DNA of 64,000 bases, taken from NCBI RefSeq assembly GCF_003054285.1, contig NZ_QBKS01000001.1:620001-684000 (forward strand), given 5' to 3'. The position numbers and the translations under genes were made by a program. This DNA comes from Litoreibacter ponti (GTDB lineage Bacteria; Pseudomonadota; Alphaproteobacteria; Rhodobacterales; Rhodobacteraceae). The notes under the pieces are model-generated. The model saw nothing but the letters and a program-made list of their open reading frames with translations. It did no database searches and was not told the origin of the DNA. Below, piece by piece: positions 1 to 7,833 of this stretch; the stretch's first letter is position 1; each line of letters begins with the position of its first letter.

Positions 1-750
1 AAGCTCGCTGATGCCCGCGAAATGCTCGCGCTGACGCATCGCGCGCCGCACGGCGGGGTACAGGACCCCGGCGCCGAGCAGGCACGCCACCATCACCAGC
101 GCGAAGAAGGACCAGAAGACCGTCGGAATTTCCAGCTCGTGGCTCGGCACCACGATGGAGACCTCGCGCACGCCGCGCACGTCGCCCGCGCGCCAGTCAT
201 TGCGTTTGAGACCCCATTTCGGCTCGTTGTGACAGGCCTCACAGCTTTCTTCCATCTTGATCGGCGTCGCGACCCGAATGCGGGCACCGCCGTCTTCGAA
301 CCATTCAATGCGCTTGAATCGGGGCAGCTCACCTTCGGACAAGACCGCGATGGCCTGGCGCGCGAACGCATCAAGCGTACGGCTCCGCGCGGACGGGAAG
401 GGGTCGTCGCTGTAGATATGGAAGCTGCTGTCTTCGATATTGGCGTCGGAATACCGCTCGGTCAGGGTGCGAATGAAACTTGCGGGAAATTGTAGACTGT
501 GAGCGGTGCCTTGGTCGTCCTGGGTGAGAACATGCCCGTTGGCATCGAGGTATTCCGCAACGCTGAGGCTGTATTGCTCGTGAACGGCGTGAGCGAAGTC
601 GAGCAGGATGTCGGCGCTTTCTTCCGCACGGTGCAAGACCACATCCCGCGCCCGCGAGATCTGGGTATGCAGCACGAAAACGGACGCGCACAGCGTCACG
701 AGCAGCAAGGCCACTGCTGCCTCTGGCCAATTGAGTCGAACCCTGCCCAT
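1..750 (-). CDS. DUF3365 (Tll0287-like) haem-binding membrane sensor, N-terminal 250 residues, cut by window edge
   Basis: Reading the minus strand from an ATG at 750 gives 250 uninterrupted codons to position 1, so the gene continues outside the window. Residues 10-28 form a membrane anchor and residues 210-232 a second one. Between them lies an extracytoplasmic domain of about 180 residues ending in a CEACH motif (Cys170, Cys173, His174), the CxxCH haem-attachment signature of the DUF3365/Tll0287-like sensor family. This topology normally sits in front of a HAMP or PAS domain and a histidine kinase, methyl-acceptor or cyclase output, which is outside the window. Covalent haem and redox or gas sensing are family-level inferences. 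The output domain is unknown. Confidence 0.8.
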   Translation of the reverse strand, partial: MGRVRLNWPEAAVALLLVTLCASVFVLHTQISRARDVVLHRAEESADILLDFAHAVHEQYSLSVAEYLDANGHVLTQDDQGTAHSLQFPASFIRTLTERYSDANIEDSSFHIYSDDPFPSARSRTLDAFARQAIAVLSEGELPRFKRIEWFEDGGARIRVATPIKMEESCEACHNEPKWGLKRNDWRAGDVRGVREVSIVVPSHELEIPTVFWSFFALVMVACLLGAGVLYPAVRRAMRQREHFAGISEL

Positions 751-871
751 CAGAGTCTCCACACCACTTTGACGCGGACGTAACCCAGGGCGGGTTAAGA
801 CTTCCCCAGCACAGCCTGACCGAGCAGCAAATATTTATTGAGAATTGGACCGATCACTCCCCGCTCAGGCC

Positions 872-948
872 AAAAAAAAACGCCAGCACGAAGCTGGCGT
901 TAAGTTATTGAGGCAGGTTTCATACAGGCAAGAAACCTATCGAGCAGT
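872..948 (-). ncRNA. Candidate trans-acting small RNA with its own terminator
   Basis: A compact transcription unit can be read on the minus strand in a 312-base gap between two genes. A promoter-like pair (955-983) would start RNA near 948. The RNA would hold a first hairpin (AGGTTTC, a 10-base loop, GAAACCT; arms at 932-938 and 915-921). It then has a short A/U-rich linker and a Rho-independent terminator (arms 893-901 and 879-887, loop ACGAA complement, then an uninterrupted T tract to 872). No good ORF lies in the same span. The predicted size is about 77 nt. I do not recognise the family. Expression and targets are unknown. Confidence 0.55.
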
Positions 949-954
949 GACACC

Positions 955-983
955 TTTATAAGCATGACACCGCCCGAGGCCAA
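955..983 (-). promoter_or_regulatory. Sigma-70-like promoter for the candidate sRNA
   Basis: On the minus strand a TTGGCC hexamer (983-978) is followed by a 17-base spacer and TATAAA (960-955). This is close to the TTGACA-17-TATAAT consensus and places a start about seven bases downstream at 948. In a GC-rich genome such a match in a gene gap directly before a hairpin-terminator unit is notable, but it is a pattern match only. Confidence 0.45.
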
Positions 984-1062
984 GCTAAAAGTTTGAAAAG
1001 GTTGAGAACCCTCTGTAGCCTCATCGTCAATAAGAGCAGGCCCAAAGAGGATTGTTGCCCAA

Positions 1063-2877
1063 ATGAACCCGAACTTTTTCCAATGCCTTCGCACGGGCGT
1101 GGCGAGTGTCGCCATGCTTGCAGCGTCCGGTGTGCTGGCCGAGCCAAAGCATGGCATAGCTATGTATGGCGAGCCCGCGCTTCCACCAGATTATGTGTCG
1201 CTCCCCTACGTTAATCCCGACGCGCCGGCCGGTGGAAAGGTTGCCGTTGGGGAAGTCGGAAGTTTCGATTCGCTTAACCCGCATATCCGAAAAGGGCGCG
1301 TCCCGTGGCAACTGCGCTTCCTCGGCTACGAGAGCCTGATGGGGCGATCCTATGACGAGGCATTTACGCTCTACGGCCTCATCGCCGAATCGATTGAGAC
1401 CGATCCGATGCATAAATGGGTCGAGTTCACTTTGCGTCCGGAGGCCCGATTCTCTGACGGTAGTGCGGTCACGGCGGAAGATGTGCTTTGGTCCTACGAG
1501 ACATTGGGCACAATCGGCCATCCCCGCTACAACGGCACGTGGACCAAGGTGGCCTCCGCCACGTCGCCCGCGCCGGGAAAGGTGCGCTTTGAGTTCACAG
1601 AGCCCGACCGCGAGCTGGCGTTGATCATGGGCATGCGCCCGATCCTGAAGAAGGCGCAATGGGAGGGGAAGGACTTCGCCGAAAGCGGGCTGGATGAAAT
1701 CCCGATCACCACCGCCCCCTACATCATCGACGATTTCGAGGCAGGGCGCTTCGTCTCGCTCAAGCGGGACCCGAATTACTGGGGGCGTGATATCCCGTTT
1801 CGGCGTGGCACACATAATATCGACGAGATCCGCATGGAATTCTTCGGCGACAGCACCGCGATGTTCGAAGCCTTCAAGGCCGGCGAGTTGAACACGATGC
1901 GCGAGACGAACGCCGCAAAATGGGCGCAGCAATATGACTTCCCCCGGGTGAGATCCGGCGAGGTCGTCTTGTCGGAAATTCCCCACGAACGACCGACCGG
2001 CATGATCGGGTTCGTGATGAATACCCGCCGGGACACGTTTAAGGACTGGCGCGTTCGCGAGGCCTTCCTGCACGCTTTCAACTTTGAGTTCATCAACGAA
2101 AAAATCAACGGCGGTGAGGGTTTGCCGCGCATATCGTCCTATTTCGACAATTCCATCTTGGCGATGAAGCCGGGGCCCGCCGAAGGTCGGGTCGCGGAGC
2201 TGTTGGAGCCCTACAAGGACGAGCTGCTGCCGGGCACCCTCGAAGGGTACACGCTACCCGAAAGTGATGGCAGCGAGCGCAATCGCCGCAATATCCGCGC
2301 CGCGACCGCGCTGCTGGAAGAAGCGGGGTGGAGCGTCAAGGACGGCGTTCTGACCGGGCAGGATGGCAAGCCCTTTGTCTTCGAAATCCTGCTCAAACAG
2401 GGCAGCGCGGAGAACCAGTCGATCATCAATATTTACAAGGAACACCTCGAACGGCTCGGCATCTTCGCCACGATCTCTATCGTCGACAGTGCGCAATACC
2501 GCGAACGGGTCGATCAGTATGATTTCGATATGACCTACTTCATTCGTGGCGTATCACTGTCACCGGGCAACGAGCAGTTGGTTTACTGGGGCGGGCAGGG
2601 CGTCGATCAGCCGGGCTCCCGCAACCTGATGGGCATGTCATCTCCGGCGGCGGAGGCGATGATCTCCCAAATGCTGAACTCCGAGAGCCAGGAAGACTAC
2701 CGCGCCGCGGTCCGCGCGCTTGACCGTATCCTTACAGCGGGGCGCTACGTGATCCCGTTATGGTATTCCAACGTGTCGATGCTGGCCCATGATGCCGATC
2801 TGAAATACTCCGAAAACCTGCCGGTCTACGGGGACTGGATTGGCTTCCATCCGGATGTCTGGTGGTCGGAAAAATGA
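1063..2877 (+). CDS. Family 5 extracellular solute-binding protein, YejA-like (peptide/microcin C-type ABC uptake)
   Basis: This 604-residue protein is the periplasmic binding component of an oligopeptide ABC importer. Residues 1-26 are a Sec signal peptide ending in VLA. The mature protein opens with HGIAMYGEPALP and then PYVNPDAPAGG, the typical start of the YejA branch of SBP family 5. The full family length is present, with the SDGSAVTAEDVLWSYE segment near residue 130. The permease and ATPase partners (yejB, yejE and yejF types) are not next to it, so it must use subunits coded elsewhere or be an orphan. A hairpin follows the stop codon. The substrate cannot be told from sequence. Confidence 0.88.
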   Translation: MNPNFFQCLRTGVASVAMLAASGVLAEPKHGIAMYGEPALPPDYVSLPYVNPDAPAGGKVAVGEVGSFDSLNPHIRKGRVPWQLRFLGYESLMGRSYDEAFTLYGLIAESIETDPMHKWVEFTLRPEARFSDGSAVTAEDVLWSYETLGTIGHPRYNGTWTKVASATSPAPGKVRFEFTEPDRELALIMGMRPILKKAQWEGKDFAESGLDEIPITTAPYIIDDFEAGRFVSLKRDPNYWGRDIPFRRGTHNIDEIRMEFFGDSTAMFEAFKAGELNTMRETNAAKWAQQYDFPRVRSGEVVLSEIPHERPTGMIGFVMNTRRDTFKDWRVREAFLHAFNFEFINEKINGGEGLPRISSYFDNSILAMKPGPAEGRVAELLEPYKDELLPGTLEGYTLPESDGSERNRRNIRAATALLEEAGWSVKDGVLTGQDGKPFVFEILLKQGSAENQSIINIYKEHLERLGIFATISIVDSAQYRERVDQYDFDMTYFIRGVSLSPGNEQLVYWGGQGVDQPGSRNLMGMSSPAAEAMISQMLNSESQEDYRAAVRALDRILTAGRYVIPLWYSNVSMLAHDADLKYSENLPVYGDWIGFHPDVWWSEK

Positions 2878-2884
2878 TCTTTAT

Positions 2885-2904
2885 CAGCGCCCTGCGGGGC
2901 GCTG
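2885..2904. terminator. Hairpin between convergent genes
   Basis: CAGCGCC and GGCGCTG pair around a six-base loop immediately after the solute-binding protein stop. They are followed by a weak T-rich stretch (TTCATCTT). The stem can also be read from the minus-strand gene that ends at 2911, so it may serve both converging genes. Confidence 0.55.
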
Positions 2905-2910
2905 TTCATC

Positions 2911-3615
2911 TTACTGGGCGGCGAGCGCTGCGGGCTTCGACGGATCTTCCTTGTTGGGATAGACCAGCCCGGCGGAGATCACGAGCTTGGCCGCATCCTC
3001 GACGCTCATATCAAGCTCGATGACATCGGATTTGGGCACAAACAGCAGGAAACCGGAGGTCGGGTTGGGCGTCGTCGGCAGAAAAATCGACATGATATCT
3101 TCGTCGACGCCGATGCCCCGGTCGATCTCGCCCTTTGCTTTTGTCGAGATGAAGGCAATCGCCCAGATGCCCCGGCGGGGATATTCAACGAGGCAGGCCT
3201 TCTCGAACGACGTTTCACGCTGCGAGAACACGGTCTCTGCGATTTGCTTGAGGCCATTGTAGATCGAACGCACGACCGGCATGCGGTCGACAAGACCCTC
3301 GCCCCACCGCAGGAAAGATCTGCCCAGAAATCCCTTGGCCATCCAGCCCACCACCATGGTGAACAGAAGGAAAAATACCACGCCCACGCCACGCAAGTTG
3401 ATGCCGATATACTGCTCCGGCCGATAGGAATACGGCACGAAGGGCAAAACCCATCCATCGATCCAGCCCACAACGGTCCAGATCAACCACAAGGTCAGGC
3501 CGATGGGCGCAATCACCACGAGCCCGGCCAGGAAGTTGCCGCGCGCGCGCGCAAACAGCCCCGGGCGATAGGGGCGTTTTGGCTCTTCTTCGTCAGGCAA
3601 CAGGTTCGGCACCAC
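2911..3615 (-). CDS. DUF502 family inner-membrane protein
   Basis: This 234-residue protein has a charged cytoplasmic N-terminus and two strong membrane helices (about residues 26-48 and 74-96). A conserved soluble part follows with the family segments WGEGLVDRMPVVRSIYNGLKQ and SIFLPTTPNPTSGFLLFVP. This matches the DUF502 family, which is widespread in Proteobacteria and plant chloroplasts and has no settled biochemical role. It stands alone here, with no overlap with the downstream-reading psu genes. The ORF start gives a normal family length. Confidence 0.85.
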   Translation of the reverse strand: MVPNLLPDEEEPKRPYRPGLFARARGNFLAGLVVIAPIGLTLWLIWTVVGWIDGWVLPFVPYSYRPEQYIGINLRGVGVVFFLLFTMVVGWMAKGFLGRSFLRWGEGLVDRMPVVRSIYNGLKQIAETVFSQRETSFEKACLVEYPRRGIWAIAFISTKAKGEIDRGIGVDEDIMSIFLPTTPNPTSGFLLFVPKSDVIELDMSVEDAAKLVISAGLVYPNKEDPSKPAALAAQ

Positions 3616-3701
3616 TAAATCTCTCGCTAAGCTCCGCCTAGATTTATGGGCTTGCGCCGGGCATCACAAGTGAGACGAGGCCCTGATCACGCAATTGAGC
3701 G

Positions 3702-4607
3702 CTATTTAATCAGCTCGCGGGATATTGCGGCGGCCAGACGGGCATTGTTGAGAACAAGGGCGATATTTGCCTCCAGCGAACGGCCTTCGGTCAGCTCGAA
3801 AAGGCGCTGCAGCAGAAATGGGGTGACGGCCTTGCCATCGATGCCTTGGGTGTCTGCCTCGCGCAGCGCCTGTTCAATAAGCGGCGCGAGCGCCTCTTTT
3901 GGGATCTCGGCCTCGCGCGGGATCGGGTTGGCCACCAGTTGCCCACCGGGCAGGCCCAAGGCGGCCCGTGTCTTGTGCGCATGGGCAATGTCCGACGCAC
4001 TATCCATACGCAGCGGGGCGGTCAGGCCGCTGTCGCGCGACCAGAAGGCGGGCAGGGCGTCCTGGCCATAGGCGATAACCGGAACGCCCAGCGTCTCCAG
4101 CACCTCAAAGGTCTTGGGCAGGTCCAGGATAGCCTTGGCCCCCGCAGCAACCACCGTAACCGGGGTTTGCGCCAGTTCCTGCAGATCGGCGGAGATATCA
4201 AAGCTCTGCTCAGCGTCCTTGTGCACGCCGCCAATGCCGCCCGTGGCAAAAACCGCAATGCCCGAGAAAGAGGCCGCGATCATCGTGGCGGCCACGGTCG
4301 TGGCCCCTGTGCCGCCCATGGCGATGCAGGCGGCCATGTCCGCGCGAGACAGTTTTGCCACGCCTTTCGCGCGGCCCAGCGTGTCGAGTTGGTCGGGGGT
4401 CAGCCCGATATGCAACGCGCCCTCCAGCACCGCGATGGTTGCTGGGACGGCGCCTGCGTCGCGGATGGCTTGCTCGACCTGCCGGGCGGTCTCGACATTC
4501 TGCGGGTAGGGCATCCCGTGGGTGATAATGGTGCTTTCAAGGGCCACGACGGCCCTGCCGGCATCGCGCGCGCTGGCGAGTTCGGGGGAGAAATGGAGCG
4601 GGATCAA
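3702..4607 (-). CDS. psuG: Pseudouridine-5'-phosphate glycosidase
   Basis: PsuG splits pseudouridine 5'-phosphate into uracil and ribose 5-phosphate, the second step of pseudouridine salvage. The sequence carries the family start ALESTIITHGMPYPQN, the metal-site region HKDAEQSFDISADL and the catalytic lysine region GAKAILDLPKTFE. I start it at a TTG (4607), which overlaps the psuK stop as TTGA. This is the same arrangement as the usual ATGA coupling and gives 301 residues. An ATG 10 codons upstream is possible but would lie inside psuK. A psuK partner directly upstream confirms the pathway. Confidence 0.9.
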   Translation of the reverse strand: MIPLHFSPELASARDAGRAVVALESTIITHGMPYPQNVETARQVEQAIRDAGAVPATIAVLEGALHIGLTPDQLDTLGRAKGVAKLSRADMAACIAMGGTGATTVAATMIAASFSGIAVFATGGIGGVHKDAEQSFDISADLQELAQTPVTVVAAGAKAILDLPKTFEVLETLGVPVIAYGQDALPAFWSRDSGLTAPLRMDSASDIAHAHKTRAALGLPGGQLVANPIPREAEIPKEALAPLIEQALREADTQGIDGKAVTPFLLQRLFELTEGRSLEANIALVLNNARLAAAISRELIK

Positions 4608-5482
4608 TAGCTGTCTCCGGAGATATAGGTGGCGCAATCGGCCAGGCCTTGTGTCAAGGCGGCGGCGGGGTCCATCCCGCGCGCCTCTGCCGCGATATGG
4701 GCCGCCATGAACGTGTCGCCTGCACCGGTGATGCGCTTGACCTCGACCTCCGGCGGGGTCTGGGTCACGCGTTCCGAGTGCGTGGCAAGGGTTGCGGGCA
4801 AGCCGCCATGGGTCACCACCGCGCGCGCTAGCCCGTCCCCGAGCAGCGCCTGCGCCGCCGTGGCGCTGTCGGCGAAATCCGCATCAATCAGCAGGCCCGC
4901 TTCCTCCAGATTGACGTAGAGCGTCGCGGATGGATGGCTGAGGAACGGGCGCAGACGCTCGGCCTTGCCGGGCGAGGCCGGGGCCAAGCGCAGGTCGCAG
5001 GCACGAAAGGCCGGATCGATGGCAATAGCAGATAGCAGCTCTTCGGTCAGGTTGCCGTCCAGCGCGATAAGCCCGTCCCACCCCTTCAACGCGCCGATGC
5101 GCAGCGGCGCAAGGATCGCGTCGCCCGCGTCTTCCAGCGACTGCGCATCGGCGATGGCCGCGATCAGCCCGTTGCGGCCCTCGATGGCCATGTAGCGGTC
5201 GGTGGGGTTGTCATAGGAGCGATGGATATGGTCGCACAGCATGCCAAGCCGGGTGCATTCGCCCATCAGCTCGTCCCCTTCGGCATCCTGACCGATGGCG
5301 GTCAGCAGCGCGGGCGTCATACCGTAAGCTTTCAGCGCCATGGCGATATTCATCGCGACGCCGCCGGGGATGCGGGTGATGCGGCCGGGTCTGTCGTGCC
5401 CGACGCACATCTCTTTATCAAAGCGGCCGATGATGTCCCACAGCACCGCACCGATGCACAAAATGTCAGGTGTCTTTCCCAT
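4604..5482 (-). CDS. psuK: PfkB-family sugar kinase, probable pseudouridine kinase
   Basis: This 292-residue ribokinase/PfkB-fold kinase has the substrate-side GGVAMNIAMAL motif near residue 40 and the C-terminal signature ITGAGDTFMAAH with the catalytic base Asp. By context it phosphorylates pseudouridine to the 5'-phosphate that the overlapping psuG product then cleaves. The four-base overlap of stop and start implies translational coupling. PfkB kinases are hard to tell apart by sequence alone, so the substrate assignment rests on the psuG neighbour. Confidence 0.85.
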   Translation of the reverse strand: MGKTPDILCIGAVLWDIIGRFDKEMCVGHDRPGRITRIPGGVAMNIAMALKAYGMTPALLTAIGQDAEGDELMGECTRLGMLCDHIHRSYDNPTDRYMAIEGRNGLIAAIADAQSLEDAGDAILAPLRIGALKGWDGLIALDGNLTEELLSAIAIDPAFRACDLRLAPASPGKAERLRPFLSHPSATLYVNLEEAGLLIDADFADSATAAQALLGDGLARAVVTHGGLPATLATHSERVTQTPPEVEVKRITGAGDTFMAAHIAAEARGMDPAAALTQGLADCATYISGDSY

Positions 5483-5521
5483 GGCGCCTTATGGGCGCCC
5501 GAAGCCAGAAGTTTCAAGACC

Positions 5522-6115
5522 CTAGGCGTAGGCGCTTGCCCCCCAACCACCTGCGGGCGGGCGACTTTCGGGCACACGCCAGATTGGGCGACAACGCTCT
5601 ATCGCCGCGATACTGTCGGGCCAGGTGCGCCGCCCGCGGGCGGTGGCGAAGTGGAAATCCGCGTAAGCGTCGGCGAATTTCTCCTGATCGTTGTTGGTGC
5701 CGCCCGGAGCGTGACGGTGTACGCGGGCGCAAATGGCATCGTAGCCCGGCCGGTCATTGAGTTGCATCCAGCTGAAAGCGTGATTGGTCCAGTCCACGAC
5801 ATGGCCCATTTCGTGCAGCAGCGTGTAATTCAAATCCAGCGTGGTCTGGTTGATGCGCCGCGAGAAGCTGTCGTAGTCCAGCACAATCGAGTAGCCCGGC
5901 CCGCTGGTGCGACCGGGCAACGCGTTGGTGCTGCCGCCGGAGCCCGCGCGCTGACGCAGCTCGACATAGGACAGTCCCGAGACATGGTGAGCGGGCAGGC
6001 TGCACAGGGTGTTTTCGAGACGCAGCCGCTGAGCGCGGGTAATACTAAGGCCGCGGCGCTCCATGCTGGGATGCGAGCGCAGCGGCAAGACACGTCCGTG
6101 GGCTGTGAGCTGCAT
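5522..6115 (-). CDS. Putative zinc metallopeptidase-like protein (HEMGH motif), function unknown
   Basis: This 197-residue protein has HEMGH at residues 101-105, inside a hydrophobic-then-polar helix (YTLLHEMGHVVDWT), as in gluzincin-type zinc peptidases. A downstream acidic segment (NDQEKFADAYADF, about 142-154) could give the third zinc ligand. It has no signal peptide and no clear membrane helix, so it appears cytoplasmic unless the start is wrong. I do not recognise a named family. It is separated by about 40 bases from psuK and could be independent. Peptidase activity is inferred from the motif only. Confidence 0.6.
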   Translation of the reverse strand: MQLTAHGRVLPLRSHPSMERRGLSITRAQRLRLENTLCSLPAHHVSGLSYVELRQRAGSGGSTNALPGRTSGPGYSIVLDYDSFSRRINQTTLDLNYTLLHEMGHVVDWTNHAFSWMQLNDRPGYDAICARVHRHAPGGTNNDQEKFADAYADFHFATARGRRTWPDSIAAIERCRPIWRVPESRPPAGGWGASAYA

Positions 6116-6231
6116 GGTGGTCCTCCCATATCATCTGAGACGGCGGGGACAGCGTATCATATCACGCCGCCCCCACCTAATCCGCGCCTTCCCTGACACG
6201 GGTCTCAAGGCCGCTTCAGCGGCTGTTCGCT

Positions 6232-6681
6232 CTACTCGAAGATCGAGCCGAAGTCGCCGTCGCCCAGATCGCTGATAGGCGAAGGATCCTCAGAGGCCGA
6301 GGGAATGCTCGGTTCGCTGATTGCTGGGGTAGACACGGTGACAGCACCGCCATCGCCTTCGCCGCCTTGAAAAGTGGTGTCGGATTTGCCGACGCCGCAG
6401 CCCTTGGAGATGCTTTTGGGCATCTGCATCGGCGGAAGGTCCAGTTTGGCATTGAGATACGCCATGATCTCGCGGTCGCGGAAGAACATGGTGCGCGTCA
6501 GGCCTTGCTCGCCCATGCGGATGTCTTCGATCTTTCCGGGCTCAACAAGACGCAGCACGGGCTGGAACAGGCCGGGTGCGGTTTGCACGTTGCAGCGCAT
6601 GGCCTCCATCGCGGATGCCTGGGGGGCGGACGCGGCAAGGGCCATGGTGAATGCGGTGGTGAGTGTGCGAAGGGTCATCAT
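6232..6681 (-). CDS. Small secreted protein of unknown function
   Basis: This 149-residue protein has a clear Sec signal peptide (residues 1-24, ending ASA). The mature region has two cysteines (CNVQTAPGLF near residue 30 and KGCGVGKSD near 97) that could form a disulfide. The C-terminal third is low complexity and rich in Ser, Pro, Asp and Gly. No family is recognised. It reads away from the rpsB promoter region, so the 281-base gap between the two genes must hold divergent promoters. Confidence 0.65.
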   Translation of the reverse strand: MMTLRTLTTAFTMALAASAPQASAMEAMRCNVQTAPGLFQPVLRLVEPGKIEDIRMGEQGLTRTMFFRDREIMAYLNAKLDLPPMQMPKSISKGCGVGKSDTTFQGGEGDGGAVTVSTPAISEPSIPSASEDPSPISDLGDGDFGSIFE

Positions 6682-6861
6682 AAAATACCTCGAATTTGGA
6701 AATGGTTAATGTCCCGAACGCTAGGGCAGGGCCTTGGCTGCGACCAGACCGCGGCCGCGTTTTGCACGGCCCGCTCACACCCAACTCACGCCTTGCGCAC
6801 GATTGGGGCATATTTTGCTTGCGGGGCAGGGGGAGACGGGTTACTCAGCGCGCACTTCGCA

Positions 6862-6934
6862 GGCGGGGTCGGGCACGACGGGGAGACATCCCGAAGGGTC
6901 CACCGGTTGTGGCAATCGTCACTCACTCCCCGCC
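6862..6934 (+). promoter_or_regulatory. Structured 5' leader of rpsB
   Basis: About 30 bases before the rpsB start, GGCGGGG (6862-6868) can pair with CCCCGCC (6928-6934). The pairing encloses a smaller hairpin GGGA-GACA-TCCC (6881-6892). Ribosomal protein S2 represses its own rpsB-tsf mRNA through a leader in other bacteria, so this folded segment is a candidate for the same control. This is a fold read by eye and no energy has been calculated. Confidence 0.4.
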
Positions 6935-6962
6935 GAGGCTTAAACCGGAAAGGAAAACGGAC

Positions 6963-7754
6963 ATGGCTTTGCCAGAATTTTCGCTCCGTCAGCTGCTTGA
7001 AGCTGGCGTACACTTTGGTCACCAGACCCAGCGTTGGAACCCCCGTATGGAGTCGTATATCTACGGCGCCAAGAACGGCATCCACATCATGGACCTGACG
7101 CAGACCGTCCCCATGCTGGACCAAGCGCTGCAGGTCGTGCGCGACACCACCGCCAAGGGCGGCCGCATCCTGTTCGTCGGCACCAAGCGTCAGGCACAGC
7201 GCCCGATTGCCGAGGCTGCCGAAAAATGCGCGCAGTACTACATGAACCACCGCTGGCTGGGCGGCACGCTGACCAACTGGAAGACCGTGTCGAACTCGAT
7301 CAACCGCCTGAAGTCGATTGACGAGGCGATGGAGACCGGCTTCTCCGGCCTGACCAAGAAAGAGCGTCTGGGCATGGAGCGTGATCAGGGCAAGCTGCAA
7401 GCATCCTTGGGCGGTATCCGCGAGATGGGCGGCACGCCCGACCTGCTGTTCGTCATCGACGTCAACAAGGAAGACCTCGCTATCGCCGAGGCCAAGAAGC
7501 TGGGCATCCCGGTTGTGGCCGTGGTCGACACCAACTGCTCGCCCGAAGGCATCGACTACCTGATCCCGGGCAATGACGACGCATCGCGCGCCATCTCGCT
7601 CTACTGCGATCTGGTGGCCCGTGCGGCGCTTGACGGCATGTCCGCCCAGATGGGCGCGGCTGGCGTTGACATCGGCGCCATGGACGAGGCCCCCGTCGAG
7701 GAGGCCGTGGCCGAAGAGGCTGCTCCGGCAGCCGAGGCACCGGCAGAGGGCTAA
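6963..7754 (+). CDS. rpsB: 30S ribosomal protein S2
   Basis: The start MALPEFSLRQLLEAGVHFGH and the segments ILFVGTKRQAQ, RWLGGTLTNW and PIVGIVDTN-like PVVAVVDTN identify S2, which assembles late on the small-subunit head/platform and is needed for S1 binding. I choose the ATG at 6963, preceded by GGAAAGGAAAAC; longer ORF starts upstream have no matching homologous residues. The 263-residue product ends in a family-typical but variable acidic Ala/Glu tail. tsf follows, as in most bacteria, so both are co-transcribed. Confidence 0.97.
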   Translation: MALPEFSLRQLLEAGVHFGHQTQRWNPRMESYIYGAKNGIHIMDLTQTVPMLDQALQVVRDTTAKGGRILFVGTKRQAQRPIAEAAEKCAQYYMNHRWLGGTLTNWKTVSNSINRLKSIDEAMETGFSGLTKKERLGMERDQGKLQASLGGIREMGGTPDLLFVIDVNKEDLAIAEAKKLGIPVVAVVDTNCSPEGIDYLIPGNDDASRAISLYCDLVARAALDGMSAQMGAAGVDIGAMDEAPVEEAVAEEAAPAAEAPAEG

Positions 7755-7778
7755 ACGCCCCCGTCACCTTACCTGATA

Positions 7779-7803
7779 CCCGAGGGCCTTACCGGCCTTC
7801 GGG
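7779..7803 (+). other. Intercistronic stem between rpsB and tsf
   Basis: CCCGAGGGCC pairs with GGCCTTCGGG (one G-U pair) around a five-base loop. No T tract follows, so it is probably not a full terminator. It may be a processing or attenuation stem that sets the S2 to EF-Ts ratio. The tsf ribosome site (AGGAGA) lies just after it. Confidence 0.4.
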
Positions 7804-7833
7804 ATTAACCTTCTACCCATAGGAGAAACCAAG

